DNA from: Micromonospora avicenniae
GTDB taxonomy: Bacteria; Actinomycetota; Actinomycetes; Mycobacteriales; Micromonosporaceae
Length of the DNA: 64,000 nt
NCBI RefSeq assembly: GCF_900156065.1
Contig: NZ_FTNF01000002.1
Location: 464,004 to 528,003, forward strand
Direction: 5' to 3'
The notes beneath the pieces were generated by a model that worked only from the letters and a program-made list of their open reading frames with translations, was not told the DNA's origin and ran no database searches. Shown here piece by piece: positions 45,314-54,261 of the stretch. The translations under genes were made by a program, and so were the position numbers. Position 1 is the stretch's first letter, and every line of letters begins with the position of its first letter.

Positions 45314-46456
45314 TCAGGCGCGGGTGAGCGTGTGGGCCCGCAGGCTGTCGAGCACGGCACGGGTGACCTGCGAGGTGCCCCTCGCCTCGTCGCAGACCTG
45401 CGCGACCCGGCGTGCGGTGGCCTCCGCGCGTCGCCCCCGCTCGTCCCAGAGCCGGTCGACCTCGGCGAGCAGCGGGCCCTCCACCTCACGCTCCACACCG
45501 CGCAGCGCCGGCACGCCGAGCCGCTGAGCCAGGTCGAAGACCTTGCCCGCGTACGGCAGCGGGAGGAACGGCGTACCCACCATCGCGGCGAAGATCAGGA
45601 AGTGCAGCCGCATGCCGACGGCCAGATCGAAGTGTCGCATCAGGCCGAGCACCTGCTGGGGCGAGTACTTGCCGTGCAGGATCCGGCCGCGTTCGGCGGC
45701 GATCATGTGTGAGAGCACCCCGTGGGAGTGCCGGATGTCGTCGCGCTCCATCGGCACGAAGAGGACGTACGCGTCGATCCGGTGCACCAGGAAGTCGCCG
45801 ATCTGGGCCAGCAGGCGGTGGTAGCCGTCCACGTCCAAGCGCTCAGCGGCCCGGCCCGGCTCCCGTACGCTCATCCCGACCAGCCGCTTGCCGGCCGGCA
45901 CACCTTCCTCGCGCAGCAGCTCGGCGGGGAAGTCCGCCGGCTCGAGCAGGAAGGCCGGGTCGGCCGTGACCGTGATCGGGTTGACCAGTCCGGCCTCCTC
46001 CAGCACCATCCGGGACTCCTGGTCACGGACGGTGACCTGGGTGGCACCGGCCAGCGTCTCCCGGACCATGCCGGTGTCCACCCCGTCGCTGAGCGGCCCG
46101 ACCCCCACCGCGTACGTGATCAGCGGCAGCCCGCGCTCCTGGGCGACCCGGACCACCCGCAGGTAGCGGCGTGCCTCCTTGTCGTAGAGGATGCCGCCGC
46201 CGCCGAGGATCAGCAGGTCGAGCTGGGCCAGCACCAGTGAGGAGTCGGTGCGGCTGACTCCTTCCCAGGGCACCGCCTCGACGTCCGGGTGAGCCACCCG
46301 GGTGTGTTCCGGATTCCGGGAGAACACGATAATCCGGGCATTTGGCTCTTGTTCGCGCAGATCGGCCAGCAGGCCGGTGAGGATCGCCTCGTCACCGAGA
46401 TTCCGACCGCCGTACGAGCCGAGCACACCGATGGTCAGTCCGGCGCCATGCCTCAT
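45314..46456 (-). CDS. Polysaccharide pyruvyl transferase (CsaB-like)
   Basis: 380 residues, ATG 46456 with GGAGGA upstream. N-terminal GVLGSYGGRNLGDEAILTGL and LDLLILGGGGILYDKEARRY, C-terminal GLMRHFDLAVGMRLHFLIFA are the family signatures. Such enzymes ketalise sugars with phosphoenolpyruvate on cell-wall or capsule polymers. No S-layer or capsule genes adjoin it. Confidence 0.9.
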   Translation of the reverse strand: MRHGAGLTIGVLGSYGGRNLGDEAILTGLLADLREQEPNARIIVFSRNPEHTRVAHPDVEAVPWEGVSRTDSSLVLAQLDLLILGGGGILYDKEARRYLRVVRVAQERGLPLITYAVGVGPLSDGVDTGMVRETLAGATQVTVRDQESRMVLEEAGLVNPITVTADPAFLLEPADFPAELLREEGVPAGKRLVGMSVREPGRAAERLDVDGYHRLLAQIGDFLVHRIDAYVLFVPMERDDIRHSHGVLSHMIAAERGRILHGKYSPQQVLGLMRHFDLAVGMRLHFLIFAAMVGTPFLPLPYAGKVFDLAQRLGVPALRGVEREVEGPLLAEVDRLWDERGRRAEATARRVAQVCDEARGTSQVTRAVLDSLRAHTLTRA

Positions 46457-46524
46457 CCGTCGCTCCTCCCGGGTGCGTCGGCGAGGGTTTCCCGTTGGGC
46501 CGGTGAACACTCCTGCGCGTCAAC

Positions 46525-47049
46525 TCAGCCCAGGGACGACGGAGGCTCCGGCGCGCCCGCGGCGAGCTGCTTGGTCATCTGCTGGGCGGCGACCTGGAAG
46601 CCGAGACTCTCGTACAGGCCGATGGCCACCGTATTCGAACCGAACACGTTCAAGCCCAGCTCGGTCACGCCGAGCCCGGCGAGTTCGGCCTCGATGAGCT
46701 GGATCATCCGCCGCGCGTATCCCCGTCCCCGGTGCTCCGGATGCACCTCGATGTTGTGGATCCAGGCCCGCCCCGAGCCGGCCGGCGCGTCGGATGCCCC
46801 GGCCGCGCCGGGCAGGGTCACCCAGATCCAGCCGACCTGGACACCGTCGACCCGGGCGACCCGTAGCAGGACGTCCTCGGTGGCCGCACCGGCGGGCAGC
46901 AGGTCCCGCGTCTGGGTTACGGCCCGGTCCAACGCCGCGGCCGCCGGAATCCCCCGATGCCGGGTCAACTCCTCGGCGTACGACCGTTGCAGCGGTCCGA
47001 GCAGCGTCGTGAGCTCCTCGTCGGTCATCAGGGCGAGTGTCAGGGTCAT
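46525..47049 (-). CDS. GNAT-family N-acetyltransferase
   Basis: 174 residues. Acetyl-CoA site RAWIHNIEVHPEHRGRGYAR (R/QxxGxG/A in HRGRGYARRM, about 108-117) and C-terminal LGLNVFGSNTVAIGLYESLG. The ATG overlaps the stop of the truncated TetR gene by four bases (ATGA), so it is the downstream gene of that operon. Confidence 0.88.
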   Translation of the reverse strand: MTLTLALMTDEELTTLLGPLQRSYAEELTRHRGIPAAAALDRAVTQTRDLLPAGAATEDVLLRVARVDGVQVGWIWVTLPGAAGASDAPAGSGRAWIHNIEVHPEHRGRGYARRMIQLIEAELAGLGVTELGLNVFGSNTVAIGLYESLGFQVAAQQMTKQLAAGAPEPPSSLG

Positions 47050-47552
47050 GCGGCAGGAGCCCTTCCGGGGTCGGCCCGGCCGGACGGGTGGGACACCCCG
47101 GCGACCAGGCGGGACACGAACGCGGACACCACCTCGTCGGCGTCGAAGCCGGCGTCGATGGAGGTGGTGAGCAGGTCGAGCAGGAGCCCGTCCATGGCGT
47201 AGTGCAGCAGAGCCACCTCGAACGCGCCACCGGGTAACCCGCTGGCGACGTGGAAGGCGACATCGTCGCGGTAGCCCCGGCGGAGCGTGTCGCCGAGGAT
47301 TCGGGCCAGGTCGGGACGGCGGACCGCTTCCAGCCGCAGCTCGAACAGCGCGCGGGTCAGCTCGGGCTGGCGGGTGGTGCGCTCGACGATGTAACGGACG
47401 TAGTCGGTGAACAGCTCCAGCGACGGCTCCCGCGCGCCGAGCGCGCTTAGCACCTCCTCGTCCGGCGCGAACCGCTCCATGATCCGCTCGCCGAGCGCGC
47501 CGAGCAGGGCGTCGCGCGAGCGGAAGTAGTTGGAGGCGGTGCCGACGGGCAT
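47046..47552 (-). pseudogene. TetR-family regulator missing the N-terminal half of its HTH
   Basis: From ATG 47552 the frame encodes 168 residues that begin MPVGTASNYFRSRDALLGAL, which is the end of the TetR recognition helix and the start of helix 4. The usual 35-40 preceding residues are absent; upstream in frame (to TTG 47603) the sequence is unrelated. The ligand-binding/dimerisation domain is complete. Without helices 1-2 it should not bind its operator. The downstream GNAT gene is fused by a 4-base overlap, so its regulation may be altered. Confidence 0.75.
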
Positions 47553-47595
47553 ACGTTGAACCACGACATCAGTAGTGATTGCAGGGAGATCCCGT

Positions 47596-48189
47596 TTGCG
47601 CAAGCTCGTGTACTACGTCGCCGGCACCCTCGACGGCTTCATCGCCGCACCCGACGGGTCGTACGACTTCTTTCCGTTGGAGCCCGACGTGGTGGCCCAC
47701 CTGGTGGCGACCTACCCCCAGACGTTGCCCACCTTCACCCACGCGCAGTTCGGCATCGACCGGCCCGAAGGTCGGTTCGACGCCGTGGTGATGGGCCGGG
47801 GCACCTACGACCCGGGGCTCGCCGCCGGCATCACCAGCCCCTACGCCCACCTGCGGCAGTACGTCTTCTCCCGCTCGCTGCCGCCCGCCGCGGAGCCGGA
47901 GGTGGAGATCGTCGCCGGCGACCCGGTCGCGTTCGTCCGAGCGTTGAAGGCGCAGCCCGGCAAGGACATCTGGCTGGCCGGCGGCGGTCAGCTCGCCGGG
48001 CAACTCCTGCCCGAGGTCGACGAGCTGATCCTCAAGCTGAACCCGGTCGTGGTCGGCAGCGGCATCCCGCTCGTCACCCGGGGCTTCGACCCACGACGCT
48101 TCACCCTGGTCGACGCGCGCCCGTTCGACAGTGGAGTGGTGATCCTGCGCTACGCCCGATCGGAGGGCAGCCCGGGTAGCCAAGACTGA
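47596..48189 (+). CDS. Dihydrofolate reductase-like (RibD C-terminal) protein
   Basis: 197 residues from TTG 47596, chosen because GGGAG lies seven bases upstream; GTG 47575 is the alternative. RKLVYYVAGTLDGFIAAPDG, DAVVMGRGTYDPGLAAG, KDIWLAGGGQLAGQLLPEVD and VVVGSGIPLV are family marks. These NADPH-linked reductases are rarely true DHFRs. It diverges from the truncated tetR and shares its promoter region. Confidence 0.85.
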   Translation: MRKLVYYVAGTLDGFIAAPDGSYDFFPLEPDVVAHLVATYPQTLPTFTHAQFGIDRPEGRFDAVVMGRGTYDPGLAAGITSPYAHLRQYVFSRSLPPAAEPEVEIVAGDPVAFVRALKAQPGKDIWLAGGGQLAGQLLPEVDELILKLNPVVVGSGIPLVTRGFDPRRFTLVDARPFDSGVVILRYARSEGSPGSQD

Positions 48190-48202
48190 CGATGATGGCG
48201 AG

Positions 48203-49396
48203 GTGAGGATCGCGCACGTCAGCGACAGCCACCTCGCCAACATCGAGGGCGTGGCCACCTCGGTGGGCACCACGGTGGGCCTGCAACGGGCCGCCGGCCA
48301 CCAGGTCACGCTGCACTCGCCCGGGCCGCTGTCGCGACGCCGCCGCCGGCCCGGCGAGCTGCCCTCGGTTCCGGTGCCGACCCGGCCGTACCGGCTGGCG
48401 CTGCCCCGGCTGCCGAACGCGCCGGTGGACGTGGTGCACGTGCACACAACCGGCCCGGTCGGCATCGCCGGGCTGCGCTACGCGGCCGCCCGATCCCTGC
48501 CGGTGGTCTTCACCTGGCACACCGACCTGATCGCGTACGCGGCGCACTACCCGGAGGTGCCGCTCGGGGCCGCGTACGCGGGGCTGCGACTCGGTCTGGG
48601 CTGGCGGGCCCGGGCGCTGCGGGAGTTGGCCCGGCCCGGCCCGGGCCGCGACGAGCGGCTGTTCGAACTCGGCCGGTGCCTGCTGGCACACATGAGCGTG
48701 CTGCTCGCCCCGTCCGCCAAGACCGCCGAGTCGATGGCGCCGATGGCCGGCGGCACCCCGATCGTGACACTGCCGACCCCGGTCGCCGCCCCGCTGCCCG
48801 ACGCCGACGACCGGCGGCGGATCCGATCGCACCTGGACATCCCCCCGGATGCCCCGATGCTGCTCGCGGTGGGGCGGGCGTCGCCCGAGAAGGATCCCGA
48901 GCTGCTGCTCGGCGCGTTCGCCCAGGTGCGCCGTACGCTGCCGTCGGCCCGGCTGGTGCTGCTCGGCGTACGCGGCAACGGGACCGCGCTGCGCCGGACG
49001 GCCCGCCGGCTCGGCGTGGACGACGCGTCGCACCTGCTCCAACCGGTGCCCCGCGAGCGGGTCGGCGCGTACTACCGCGCCGCCGACGTGCTCGCCTTCG
49101 CGTCGAGCACCGACACCCAGGGACTGGTGCTCGGCGAAGCCGAGGCGTACGGGCTACCGGTGGCCATGGTGGACGACGGGCTCGCCACCCGGCCGGGCAC
49201 CGGCAGCCGCCGGCCGCTCGCCGTCGGCACGTCGGCGGAGTTCGGGGCGCTGCTCGGCCGGCTGCTCTCCGACGAGACGCTGCGCGCGCGGGTGGTCGCC
49301 GAGGGTCGGGCCGCCGCCGCGGCCTGGAACGGGGAGCGCTACCTGGCCGAGCTGACCGGGCTGTACGCCACGATCACGCGCCGCTCGGCCGGCTGA
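48203..49396 (+). CDS. GT4-type glycosyltransferase
   Basis: 397 residues from GTG 48203. N-terminal RIAHVSDSHLANIEGVATSV, TWHTDLIAYAAHYPE and C-terminal VGRASPEKDPELLLGAFAQV plus STDTQGLVLGEAEAYGLPVA (the ExxxE donor-binding motif). GT-B retaining transferase, donor and acceptor unknown; in actinobacteria relatives act on phosphatidylinositol or cell-wall lipids. It overlaps the next gene by one base. Confidence 0.9.
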   Translation: MRIAHVSDSHLANIEGVATSVGTTVGLQRAAGHQVTLHSPGPLSRRRRRPGELPSVPVPTRPYRLALPRLPNAPVDVVHVHTTGPVGIAGLRYAAARSLPVVFTWHTDLIAYAAHYPEVPLGAAYAGLRLGLGWRARALRELARPGPGRDERLFELGRCLLAHMSVLLAPSAKTAESMAPMAGGTPIVTLPTPVAAPLPDADDRRRIRSHLDIPPDAPMLLAVGRASPEKDPELLLGAFAQVRRTLPSARLVLLGVRGNGTALRRTARRLGVDDASHLLQPVPRERVGAYYRAADVLAFASSTDTQGLVLGEAEAYGLPVAMVDDGLATRPGTGSRRPLAVGTSAEFGALLGRLLSDETLRARVVAEGRAAAAAWNGERYLAELTGLYATITRRSAG

Positions 49397-50004
49397 TGGC
49401 CGGCCGGGCCCTGCGGGCGAGCACCGCCGTGGTGCTCGTGGTCGGGCTGGCGCTCACCTTCGTGGCGGCCCGCGACGATCCGCTGGAGCTGCTCTGCTAC
49501 TTCACCATCCAGGTGGATCTCGCGTACCTCGTGGTGCTGCCGATCGGCAGCGTCGACCGGCTGCGTACCGCGCTCACCGTCTACCTCGTCGTCACCGGCC
49601 TGGTCTTCGTGCTGGTGCTCGCCAACCCGTGGAGCGGCTACAGCATGGTGGCGACCGCCGACGCCCGGGGCACGGTCTCGGACGCGGGCAATCTCCTGCT
49701 GCACGTGGTGGCGCCGCCGCTGGCAACCGCCGACTGGCTCACCCGCCGTCCCGGAACCGCGCCACCCCGCACGTACGCGGTGAGTCTGCTCGCCTACCCG
49801 CTGCTCTGGCTCACGGCGATCCTGCTCCGCGCGGCCGGGTCCGACCCGACGCAGGAGAAGTACCTCTATCCGTTCCTCGACGTGAACCGGCTCGGCTACC
49901 CGACGGTCGTCGTCAACGCGCTGGTCTTCGCCACGCTCGTCCTGCTGCTCGGCCTCACCGCCGCCCGGCTGTCCCGCCCCGCGCCCGCCGCCCGACTGCC
50001 CTGA
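49396..50004 (+). CDS. Pr6Pr-type polytopic membrane protein
   Basis: 202 residues, ATG 49396 sharing one base with the glycosyltransferase stop (TGATG). Six membrane helices with acidic/Tyr loops (CYFTIQVDLAYLVV, YPFLDVNRLGYPTVVVN) match the actinobacterial Pr6Pr family. Probably a membrane partner of the glycosyltransferase product pathway; function unknown. Confidence 0.82.
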   Translation: MAGRALRASTAVVLVVGLALTFVAARDDPLELLCYFTIQVDLAYLVVLPIGSVDRLRTALTVYLVVTGLVFVLVLANPWSGYSMVATADARGTVSDAGNLLLHVVAPPLATADWLTRRPGTAPPRTYAVSLLAYPLLWLTAILLRAAGSDPTQEKYLYPFLDVNRLGYPTVVVNALVFATLVLLLGLTAARLSRPAPAARLP

Positions 50005-50170
50005 CCCCGTCGCCGACTCGGATCGGCCCGGTCGCCGACCGGCGACGTCGCGGGCGGTCGTCGTGCCGGTGAAGGCAGGCCGATGGCGGGGATCGGACCT
50101 GGTGGTGGGCGGGGAACGCGGCGTCCGATCGCCGCCAGACCGGGGCGCGCGCCGAGGCGAGGATCGATGC

Positions 50171-50914
50171 ATGAAGAGAACGTTGGAGGGCAAGGTCGCC
50201 CTGGTCACCGGCGGTGGGCGGGGCATCGGGGCGGGCATCGCGCTGCGCCTCGCGCAGGACGGCGCGGACGTGGCGCTGACGTACCTCCGCAACGCGGAGC
50301 AGTCCGCGGCGGTGGTGAAGGAGATCCAGTCACTGGGCCGGCGGGCGCTGGCCGTTCAGGCGGACAGCGCCGACCCGGCGGCGGTCCAGGGCGCGGTCGA
50401 CCGGACGGCGACCATCCTGGGCAGGTTGGACATCCTGGTCAACAACGCGGCGGTGTTCCTGGTCGGCGCGGTCGACGAGCTGAGCCGGGACGACGTGGAG
50501 CAGACGATCGCCGTGAACGTCCGCGGCCCGTACGTGGCCGCCCAGGCGGCGGCGCGCCACCTCAGCGACGGTGGACGGATCATCAGCATCGGCAGCAACG
50601 TGGGCGAACGGGCGGTCTTTCCGGGGCTCGCGCTCTATTCGATGAGCAAGACCGCCCTGGCCGGGCTGACCCGGGGACTGGCGAGGGAACTGGGCCCGCG
50701 CGGCATCACCGTCAACCTGGTCAACCCGGGGCCGACCGACACCGACGCGAACCCGGCCGACGGCCCGAACGCGGCGACGATCGCCGGTTTCACGGCGCTG
50801 GGCCGCTTCGCGCGGCCCGCCGACATCGCGGCCACCGTCGCACACCTGGCCGCGCCCGAGGCCGGGTACGTGACCGGCGCGGTGGTCAACGTGGACGGCG
50901 GCTTCACCAGTTGA
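50171..50914 (+). CDS. Short-chain dehydrogenase/reductase
   Basis: 247 residues. Classical SDR: VTGGGRGIGAGIA (cofactor), DILVNNAA, ISIGSNVGERAVFPG with Ser, and YSMSK catalytic Tyr-Lys, ending VTGAVVNVDGGFTS. Residues LTYLRNAEQ after beta-2 favour NADP. FabG-like; substrate unknown. Confidence 0.93.
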   Translation: MKRTLEGKVALVTGGGRGIGAGIALRLAQDGADVALTYLRNAEQSAAVVKEIQSLGRRALAVQADSADPAAVQGAVDRTATILGRLDILVNNAAVFLVGAVDELSRDDVEQTIAVNVRGPYVAAQAAARHLSDGGRIISIGSNVGERAVFPGLALYSMSKTALAGLTRGLARELGPRGITVNLVNPGPTDTDANPADGPNAATIAGFTALGRFARPADIAATVAHLAAPEAGYVTGAVVNVDGGFTS

Positions 50915-51066
50915 TCGACGGCCGGGCGCGGCGGGAACGCCGTTGTGCCCGGCCGTCCCACCTCAGTGGACGAACCATCGCCGGGAACCTTGTGGCAGTG
51001 GGTCCGCGGTCCTAGCGTGTCAGCGCGAGGATCCACGGCCACGAGGCTCTCCGGGAAGGCAGGTTC

Positions 51067-52062
51067 ATGGTGACCGAGGCAGGACTGCGACCGCGCGTCG
51101 CCAGGCCGCCGCGGGCGACGTGGTGGGTGCTGTGCGGACTTGTCGCGGTGCTCGCCGCCGTGGTCGTCGGACTCCTCTGGCGTGAGCCGCTCCTGCTCGT
51201 CACCGTCGGCGTCGGAGCCCTGGCGCCGGTGCTCGTCGGGGTCCTCCGACGCCGCCGGTTGGCGGTGACGGTGACCGTCCTGATCCTGCTCGGTCTGGCC
51301 GGAACGGTCACGGTGGTCGCCCTACACCTGGGTGCCACGTCGGACGACGAAACCGGCTCTGCCGTCGGGCCGGAGAAGATCGAAACCGTGTCGTACCGTG
51401 CCGAGGCCGTCCTGGACGATGGCACGCTCCGGCTCGACGAGGAGATCAGCGGCGCGGACCTCGGGCTCGACGCCACCTGGGTCACCGAGTTCGGCTGGCG
51501 ACTCGACCGCACCGTCGACGGCGTTCCCGTCTACCGGCGCGGCCGCGAAGCCCTGGCACGCGCGGCGTCCCCCGCCTTCTCCGAGGTCGAGCTGCCGATC
51601 ACCCTCGGGCGCCGGCCGGACGGCGTACGGCTGATGCCAGGCGAGGGCTCCGTCACCGCCATCACCGCGCCGAAGGGGGCGCTCGGGGTGATCGCCCCCG
51701 CGCCGCAGGGGCTCGTGGACGCTCCACGCCGCCAGGAGGTCGCCACCGTGGCGCTGGACGCGGACAGCGAGTCGCTGCTGGTGACGGTCCGGGCGCCCTG
51801 GCTGCGCAACCCGCTGGGTCGCAGCCTCGACGACTTCTTCTCCTGGGGACCGGCCGCGTGGCTCGTCGGAGCCGCCACGACGGTGCTCTCGAGCATCGTG
51901 GTCGGCCGCGTGACCGGGGGCCTCGAGCGGCTGCTCGGCGGGCTGCTGGGTTGGCTGCGCCCGGACAGGTCAGCACCGCCCGCGGCGGCTCCCACGCAGC
52001 GGTCCCGACCGCCACGCTCCGGGGCCGCGGGTCTGATTCGCCGCCGTAGGGTACGCCGCTAG
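51067..52062 (+). CDS. Hypothetical membrane protein with extracytoplasmic domain
   Basis: 331 residues. Three helices near the N-terminus (WWVLCGLVAVLAAVVVGLLW onward), a soluble 170-residue beta-rich domain (EAVLDDGTLRLDEEISGADL ... ITLGRRPDGVRLMPG), one C-terminal helix and a basic tail. Not recognised. The region is free of neighbours that suggest a role. Confidence 0.7.
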   Translation: MVTEAGLRPRVARPPRATWWVLCGLVAVLAAVVVGLLWREPLLLVTVGVGALAPVLVGVLRRRRLAVTVTVLILLGLAGTVTVVALHLGATSDDETGSAVGPEKIETVSYRAEAVLDDGTLRLDEEISGADLGLDATWVTEFGWRLDRTVDGVPVYRRGREALARAASPAFSEVELPITLGRRPDGVRLMPGEGSVTAITAPKGALGVIAPAPQGLVDAPRRQEVATVALDADSESLLVTVRAPWLRNPLGRSLDDFFSWGPAAWLVGAATTVLSSIVVGRVTGGLERLLGGLLGWLRPDRSAPPAAAPTQRSRPPRSGAAGLIRRRRVRR

Positions 52063-52095
52063 TCGGCGTACCCTCGCTCCGTGGGAGGAGGCCCG

Positions 52096-52599
52096 ATGAG
52101 CACCAGCAGGATCACAATCGCCGCACTGGACGACCGGCACGCCGACGCCGTGCTCGACATCTACCGGCTCGGCATCGCCACCGGCAACGCAACCTTCGAG
52201 ACCGAGCCGCCCACTTGGGAACGCTTCACCGCCACGCGGCTACCCGGGCACCGCTGGGTCGCCGTCGATCCGGCCGACCGGGTCCTGGGCTGGGTCGCCT
52301 GCTCTTCCGTGTCCGACCGGTGCGTCTACGCCGGAGTCGTCGAGCACTCCGTGTACGTACACCCGGAAGCCCATGGTCGGGGGGTCGGTCGCCTCCTGCT
52401 GGAAGCGCTGATCGCCTCCACCGAGCAGGCCGGGATCTGGACCATTCAGTCCGGGGTCTTCCCAGAGAACACCGCCAGCCTCGCCCTGCACGCGGCCTGT
52501 GGCTTCCGTACCGTCGGCACCCGCCGGCGCATCGGCCGCCACCACGGCGTCTGGCGCGACGTGACCCTCATCGAGCGGCGCAGCATTGTGGTCGGATGA
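52096..52599 (+). CDS. GNAT N-acetyltransferase, phosphinothricin-acetyltransferase type
   Basis: 167 residues, ATG 52096 with GGGAGGAGG upstream. DDRHADAVLDIYRLGIATGN, ATFETEPPTWERF, the acetyl-CoA site YVHPEAHGRGVGRLLLEALI and SLALHAACGFRTVGTRRRIG are strong PAT/Bar-family marks. Many relatives acetylate methionine sulfone or small amines rather than phosphinothricin. Confidence 0.9.
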   Translation: MSTSRITIAALDDRHADAVLDIYRLGIATGNATFETEPPTWERFTATRLPGHRWVAVDPADRVLGWVACSSVSDRCVYAGVVEHSVYVHPEAHGRGVGRLLLEALIASTEQAGIWTIQSGVFPENTASLALHAACGFRTVGTRRRIGRHHGVWRDVTLIERRSIVVG

Positions 52600-52632
52600 G
52601 CGGGGCCGGGACGGCCGCCAACCATCGGCCGG

Positions 52633-53538
52633 TCAGCGACGCCGGGCGTCGTCCAAGATCGCCGTCAACCGGGACAGGCACTCCCGTACGAACGACGGGT
52701 AGGTGTCCCAGTAGTACGGGACGCCGCTGATCCCGACGCCGATGGCCCAGGCCCGGGCGCGAAGCCAGGTCACGTCGTCGAGGTCCGCGCTGTCCCAGTA
52801 CGACTGCCTCGCCTCGGCGGGGAGGTCCCACACCGGGGCGTGTTCGGCGTCGGGGTAGCCGACCGAGAGACCACCGAAGTCGATGATCGCGTGGAGCCTG
52901 CCCTCGTGGGCCAATAGGTTGGCGGGCCGCAGATCCCCGTGCAGCCAGACGTGCCGGCCGGCCGGCTCAGGCAGGCTGAGCGCGCTCCGCCACAGCTGTT
53001 GCAGCGTAGCGACGTCGAGGTCGAGGCCGTTGATGTCCCGGCACGCCGCGAAACTCCTGCTGATCGACTCGTCGCAGGGGCCCAGGGTGCCGCCGCGGTA
53101 CCAGCTGAGTTCACCCTCGCGGGCCGCGCCCATGAGATCGGTGGAGTGCAGGTCCCGCACGGCCGCCGCCAGGTCCCGGCCGAAGGTGGCCCAGTCGGTG
53201 ACGGTCGCCGGGCCGGCGATCTCGCCGTCGATCCAGCGGTAGACGGACCAGGCCGCGGGGAAGGTGGACGTCGGCTCCCCGGCGTGAACGGGCTCCGGAA
53301 TGCGGCAGGGCAGGTGCGGCGCCAGTCGGGGAAGCCACGTCCGTTCCTTGCGCAACGCCTTCGCTTTGCCGGGGGTACGCGGCAGCCGTACGAGCAGCTC
53401 GTCACCCAGCCGGTACATGGCGTTGTCCGTGCCTGCCCCGGCGAACACGACGGGCAGGTCGGCCCACTCCGGCCGCTGGTCCTTCAGCAGGGACCGGACG
53501 ACGTCCTCGTCGACCCGGATCTCGTTCTCGTGCAGCAT
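52633..53538 (-). CDS. Aminoglycoside phosphotransferase-family kinase
   Basis: 301 residues from ATG 53538. N-terminal EIRVDEDVVRSLLKDQRPEW, nucleotide-site region GAGTDNAMYRLGDELLVRLP, catalytic loop WLHGDLRPANLLAHEGRLHA and IIDFGGLSVG (DFG-like). This is the APH/spectinomycin-type branch; in environmental actinobacteria most have unknown small-molecule substrates. Confidence 0.9.
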   Translation of the reverse strand: MLHENEIRVDEDVVRSLLKDQRPEWADLPVVFAGAGTDNAMYRLGDELLVRLPRTPGKAKALRKERTWLPRLAPHLPCRIPEPVHAGEPTSTFPAAWSVYRWIDGEIAGPATVTDWATFGRDLAAAVRDLHSTDLMGAAREGELSWYRGGTLGPCDESISRSFAACRDINGLDLDVATLQQLWRSALSLPEPAGRHVWLHGDLRPANLLAHEGRLHAIIDFGGLSVGYPDAEHAPVWDLPAEARQSYWDSADLDDVTWLRARAWAIGVGISGVPYYWDTYPSFVRECLSRLTAILDDARRR

Positions 53539-53624
53539 CAGGCGACAGCTTTCCGGCTTGGTGTCGGCGGTGCCAGCGATTATCCGGTCGGTCGGCGGCA
53601 CCGCCCGACGGGCGGCTCCGCCGG

Positions 53625-54128
53625 CTACTCGCCGACCGGGCCGCCCGCCAGTTCCGTCACGATGTCGAGGTGCCCGAGATGACGGGCGTACTCCTGCAGG
53701 AGGTGGAAGAGCACCCGCTCCAGTGGTGGCGGTTCGGCGCCCTCCCAGCGTTCGCTCGGCGCCCCGTGTGCGCCGAGCTCGCTGCGCTCCACGACAGCCC
53801 GGGTGTGCGCGCCCTGGGCACGCAGCGCGGCCAGCAGATCCTCGCGGCTCTCCTCCGGCGCGACGTACCACCGGTCCCCACGCCGGTCGCCCCACGGATC
53901 GCCCACGTCGCGCCCCTGGAAACCCCACTCGATCCAGCGGAGCTCCACGTATCTCAGATGCTTGACCAGTTCCAGCGGCGTCCACCCCGACGGCAGGATG
54001 CTGCGGCGCACCTCGTCCGCGGGCAACGCGGACAGCTTCGCCACCACGTTCTCGCGGAAGTAGTCCAGGTACCGCAGGAAAACCTCGGCACGTCCGGCGG
54101 CCGGCACGGTGGGTGAGGGGAACTCCAT
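53625..54128 (-). CDS. DinB/DUF664-family protein
   Basis: 167 residues from ATG 54128 (GTG 54134 two codons upstream is possible). LRYLDYFRENVVAKLSALPA, LVKHLRYVELRWIEWGFQGR and FHLLQEYARHLGHLDIVTEL supply the conserved His of the four-helix DinB fold. Similar to the gene at 44437-44958. Confidence 0.85.
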   Translation of the reverse strand: MEFPSPTVPAAGRAEVFLRYLDYFRENVVAKLSALPADEVRRSILPSGWTPLELVKHLRYVELRWIEWGFQGRDVGDPWGDRRGDRWYVAPEESREDLLAALRAQGAHTRAVVERSELGAHGAPSERWEGAEPPPLERVLFHLLQEYARHLGHLDIVTELAGGPVGE

Positions 54129-54189
54129 GGTCACCGGGCCATTATCTGATGATCACGCCGCCGCCCGCCGCCCGCCGCCCGGCGATCCA

Positions 54190-54236
54190 GCGGCACGGCG
54201 GCACGGCGGCACGGTGGCACGGCGGCACGGTGGCAC
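54190..54236. repeat. 9-bp tandem repeat
   Basis: Five units of GGCACGGCG or GGCACGGTG in a row in front of the SanA/YdcF-like gene. Simple-sequence array, likely length-variable between strains. Confidence 0.75.
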
Positions 54237-54261
54237 AGCGGGACCGGGATAATTCCGGGCC

